64,000 bases of DNA from Chryseobacterium sp. 18061 (GTDB lineage Bacteria; Pseudomonadota; Gammaproteobacteria; Enterobacterales; Enterobacteriaceae): positions 1 through 64,000 of the forward strand of contig CACSKA010000012.1 of NCBI GenBank assembly GCA_902706205.1, written 5' to 3'. The position numbers were made by a program, and so were the translations under genes. Positions 61,970 to 64,000 of the stretch are shown piece after piece. The notes under the pieces were generated by a model. The model searched no databases, was not told the origin of the DNA, and saw only the letters and a list, made by a program, of their open reading frames with translations. Position 1 is the first letter of the stretch. Every line of letters starts with the position of its first letter.

Positions 61970-62118
61970 TCGGTAACACACTCAGGCCCCGCGTCTGAGT
62001 GTGCGCCAGCCCGCAAAACTTAGCGCAGTTTCTGTCACGCCCGCGCGACATATTGCCCATCAGCGTTATCCCTTCTGCCCGCTACACTGAGTGTCTGTTT
62101 TTTAGACGGATTATCAGC

Positions 62119-62565
62119 ATGGCACTTCTTACCCCCGACTGCATCAACCTCAACATCAGTGGCAATACGCCCTATTCCATTCTGAAATCGCTGGCCGATA
62201 TGGCGTTCACCCGCGACTTTATCAGCGATAAAAACCAGTTTCTGCAAACGCTGTTGCAGCGAGAAAAGTTGCACTCCACTGGCTTTGGTTCCGGCATCGC
62301 GGTGCCGCATGGCAAAAGCCGCGTGGTTAAACATCCTTTCGTTCTCTTTGCCCGCCGAGAAAATCCCGTTGACTGGCAGGCCGCAGACGGCGAACCGGTG
62401 AACGGTTGGATTTGCATCGGCGTTCCGCAGGAAGGGGAAGAAAACCAGGTGAAAATGATCGGTGCGCTGTGCCGCAAGATTATCCACGCCGACTTTATCA
62501 GCCAGCTGCAACAGGGCGACGTCAGCCAAATTCTCACGCAGCTCAATCACACGCTCAGCGACTAA
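62119..62565 (+). CDS. frvA: PTS EIIA, fructose/mannitol family, FrvA-like
   Basis: The protein is 148 aa, the length of E. coli FrvA. Phospho-accepting His64 in GIAVPHGKS; EIIA fold with ICIGVPQEGEE. The ATG at 62119 (MALLTPDCINLNIS) is chosen over an upstream in-frame start. In E. coli frvA follows rhaM; here about 7 kb of other genes lie between. Passes phosphate to FrvB. Confidence 0.85.
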   Translation: MALLTPDCINLNISGNTPYSILKSLADMAFTRDFISDKNQFLQTLLQREKLHSTGFGSGIAVPHGKSRVVKHPFVLFARRENPVDWQAADGEPVNGWICIGVPQEGEENQVKMIGALCRKIIHADFISQLQQGDVSQILTQLNHTLSD

Positions 62566-62577
62566 CAGGAACCGGCC

Positions 62578-64000
62578 ATGGAATCGTCATTACGCGTTGT
62601 TGCCATCACTAACTGCCCGGCGGGGATCGCGCACACCTATATGGTGGCCGAAGCGCTGGAACAAAAAGCCCGCCAGCTCGGACATATCATTCGGGTGGAA
62701 ACTCAGGGTTCAAGCGGCGTCGAAAACCGCCTGAGCGATGCGGAAATCGACGCCGCCGATTACGTGATCCTCGCCACCGGACGCGGTATTAGTAATGATG
62801 ATCGGCAGCGTTTCGTTGGCAAAAAAGTCTACGAAATCCCGATATCTCAGGCGCTGAAAAATATCGACGCCATTTTCCCTCAGCTATCGACCCATTCGCA
62901 GGTGTTCACTGCCGATAGCAGCATGAAACTGGGAAAGCAGGACGTGACGCAGGGCAGCGTGATGAGCCATTTGATGGCGGGCGTTTCTGCTGCGCTACCG
63001 TTTGTTATTGGCGGCGGCATCCTGGTGGCGATTGCCAATATGCTGGTGCAAATGGGCCTGCCGTACACCGATATGGCCAAAGGCGCGCCGTCATTTACCT
63101 GGGTGGTCGAGTCCATCGGCTATCTCGGCTTCACCTTTATGATCCCCATTATGGGTGCATATATCGCGTCGTCGATTGGCGATAAACCGGCCTTCGCGCC
63201 GGCATTTTTGGTGTGCTATCTGGCGAATGACAAAGCCCTGCTCGGCACGCAGTCCGGTGCGGGTTTTCTCGGCGCAGTGGTGCTGGGTCTGGCTATCGGC
63301 TATTTCGTCTTGTGGTTTCGCAAGGTGCGCCTCGGCAAAGCCCTGCAACCGTTACTCGGTTCGATGCTTATCCCTTTCGTCACACTGCTGCTGTTTGGCG
63401 TACTGACTTACTACATCGTTGGGCCGTTTATGTCCGACCTGATGAGCGGCCTGCTGCATTTCCTCAACACTATTCCGCCATCAATGAAGCTCGGTGCGGC
63501 GTTCCTGGTTGGCGCGATGCTGGCGTTTGATATGGGCGGCCCGATCAACAAAACCGCATGGTTCTTCTGCTTCTCACTGCTCGAAAAACACATTTACGAC
63601 TGGTACGCCATCGTGGGCGTGGTAGCGCTGATGCCGCCAATGGCCGCCGGGATCGCCACCTATATTGCGCCGAAGCTCTTCACCCAACAGGAAAAAAGCG
63701 CGGCTAGCAGCGCGATTGTAGTGGGCGCTACCGTCGCCACCGAACCAGCGATTCCGTATGCATTGGCCGCCCCACTGCCGATGATCACCGCCAATACCCT
63801 GAGCGGCGGCATCACCGGCATGCTGGTTATCGCCTTTGGCATTCAGCGTCTGGCGCCGGGACTTGGTGTGTTTGATCCGCTGATCGGGCTGATGTCGCCG
63901 GTCGGGTCTTTCTATCTGGTGCTGGCATGTGGCCTGGCACTCAATATCACATTGATTATTGTGCTCAAAGGCCTTTGGCTGAAGCGCAAAACGGCGAAAG
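62578..64000 (+). CDS. frvB: PTS EIIBC, fructose family, FrvB-like (3' end outside window)
   Basis: Open from ATG at 62578 to the window end: 474 codons without a stop, against about 483 in E. coli FrvB, so nearly complete. EIIB domain with phospho-Cys13 in ITNCPAGIAHTYM (about residues 1-100), then EIIC with FVIGGGILVAIA, GFTFMIPIMGAYIA and FDMGGPINKTAWFF. Starts 12 bp after frvA with CAGGAAC as ribosome site. In E. coli the substrate is unknown and frvX and frvR follow. Confidence 0.88.
   Translation, partial: MESSLRVVAITNCPAGIAHTYMVAEALEQKARQLGHIIRVETQGSSGVENRLSDAEIDAADYVILATGRGISNDDRQRFVGKKVYEIPISQALKNIDAIFPQLSTHSQVFTADSSMKLGKQDVTQGSVMSHLMAGVSAALPFVIGGGILVAIANMLVQMGLPYTDMAKGAPSFTWVVESIGYLGFTFMIPIMGAYIASSIGDKPAFAPAFLVCYLANDKALLGTQSGAGFLGAVVLGLAIGYFVLWFRKVRLGKALQPLLGSMLIPFVTLLLFGVLTYYIVGPFMSDLMSGLLHFLNTIPPSMKLGAAFLVGAMLAFDMGGPINKTAWFFCFSLLEKHIYDWYAIVGVVALMPPMAAGIATYIAPKLFTQQEKSAASSAIVVGATVATEPAIPYALAAPLPMITANTLSGGITGMLVIAFGIQRLAPGLGVFDPLIGLMSPVGSFYLVLACGLALNITLIIVLKGLWLKRKTAK

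Overview
The window is a chromosomal segment of an Enterobacteriaceae member. Almost every protein in the first 48 kb is a full-length, near-identical counterpart of an E. coli K-12 protein, and the gene order follows the E. coli 88-90 min region. The dispersed CCCTCTCC/GGAGAGGG hairpin repeats and the added sugar modules fit an Enterobacter/Lelliottia/Leclercia-type genome better than Escherichia. Genus is an inference; I could not run a search. I see no phage, insertion sequence, tRNA or CRISPR.

Layout. 1-331: promoter/leader of an rRNA operon (minus strand; the rRNA itself lies outside). 332-8211: murI, btuB with a cobalamin riboswitch, trmA, yijD-fabR, sthA, oxyR and the divergent sRNA OxyS. 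8285-12795: the divergent arginine cluster argCBH/argE with paired ARG boxes. 13080-17981: ppc and katG, converging. 18253-23581: the methionine regulon metF, metL-metB and metJ, with MET-box arrays. 23630-31474: rpmE, priA, cytR, ftsN, hslVU (sigma-32 promoter) and menA. 31567-37715: rraA, a DUF1993 gene, pfkA, fieF, cpxP/CpxQ and cpxRA. 37763-41414: yiiM, a KDG-aldolase-like gene, kdgT and sodA. 41703-55076: an enlarged L-rhamnose locus. 55232-60034: a beta-glucoside-type PTS module. 60334-61969: an XRE/cupin regulator with azlCD. 62119-64000: frvA and frvB (frvB cut by the window end).

How the accessory parts work together. The rhamnose locus holds the usual rhaT, rhaR, rhaS, rhaBAD and rhaM. 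Between rhaD and rhaM it also carries a complete ABC importer (binding protein, ATPase, two permeases) and a lactaldehyde reductase, so it encodes two uptake routes, the mutarotase, the full pathway to DHAP plus lactaldehyde, and the reductase that removes lactaldehyde. The binding-protein gene is separated from the ATPase gene by a 365-bp array of eight tandem hairpins. The next module has a family-4 6-phospho-beta-glucosidase gene broken by one amber codon, a cellobiose-type EIIC without EIIA or EIIB, a GntR/UTRA regulator and an outer-membrane glycoporin; two palindromes sharing a half-site look like its operators. kdgT and the adjacent aldolase gene each have a KdgR-like palindrome upstream.

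Compared with E. coli, several blocks are absent from their usual places: frw/gldA/pfl/yijO/eptC between katG and ppc, zapB-glpFKX-fpr-tpiA-cdh-sbp between rraA and pfkA, and yiiX between rpmE and metJ. I found no wholly unknown multi-gene system. The strongest unexplained structure is the hairpin array at 49661-50025.
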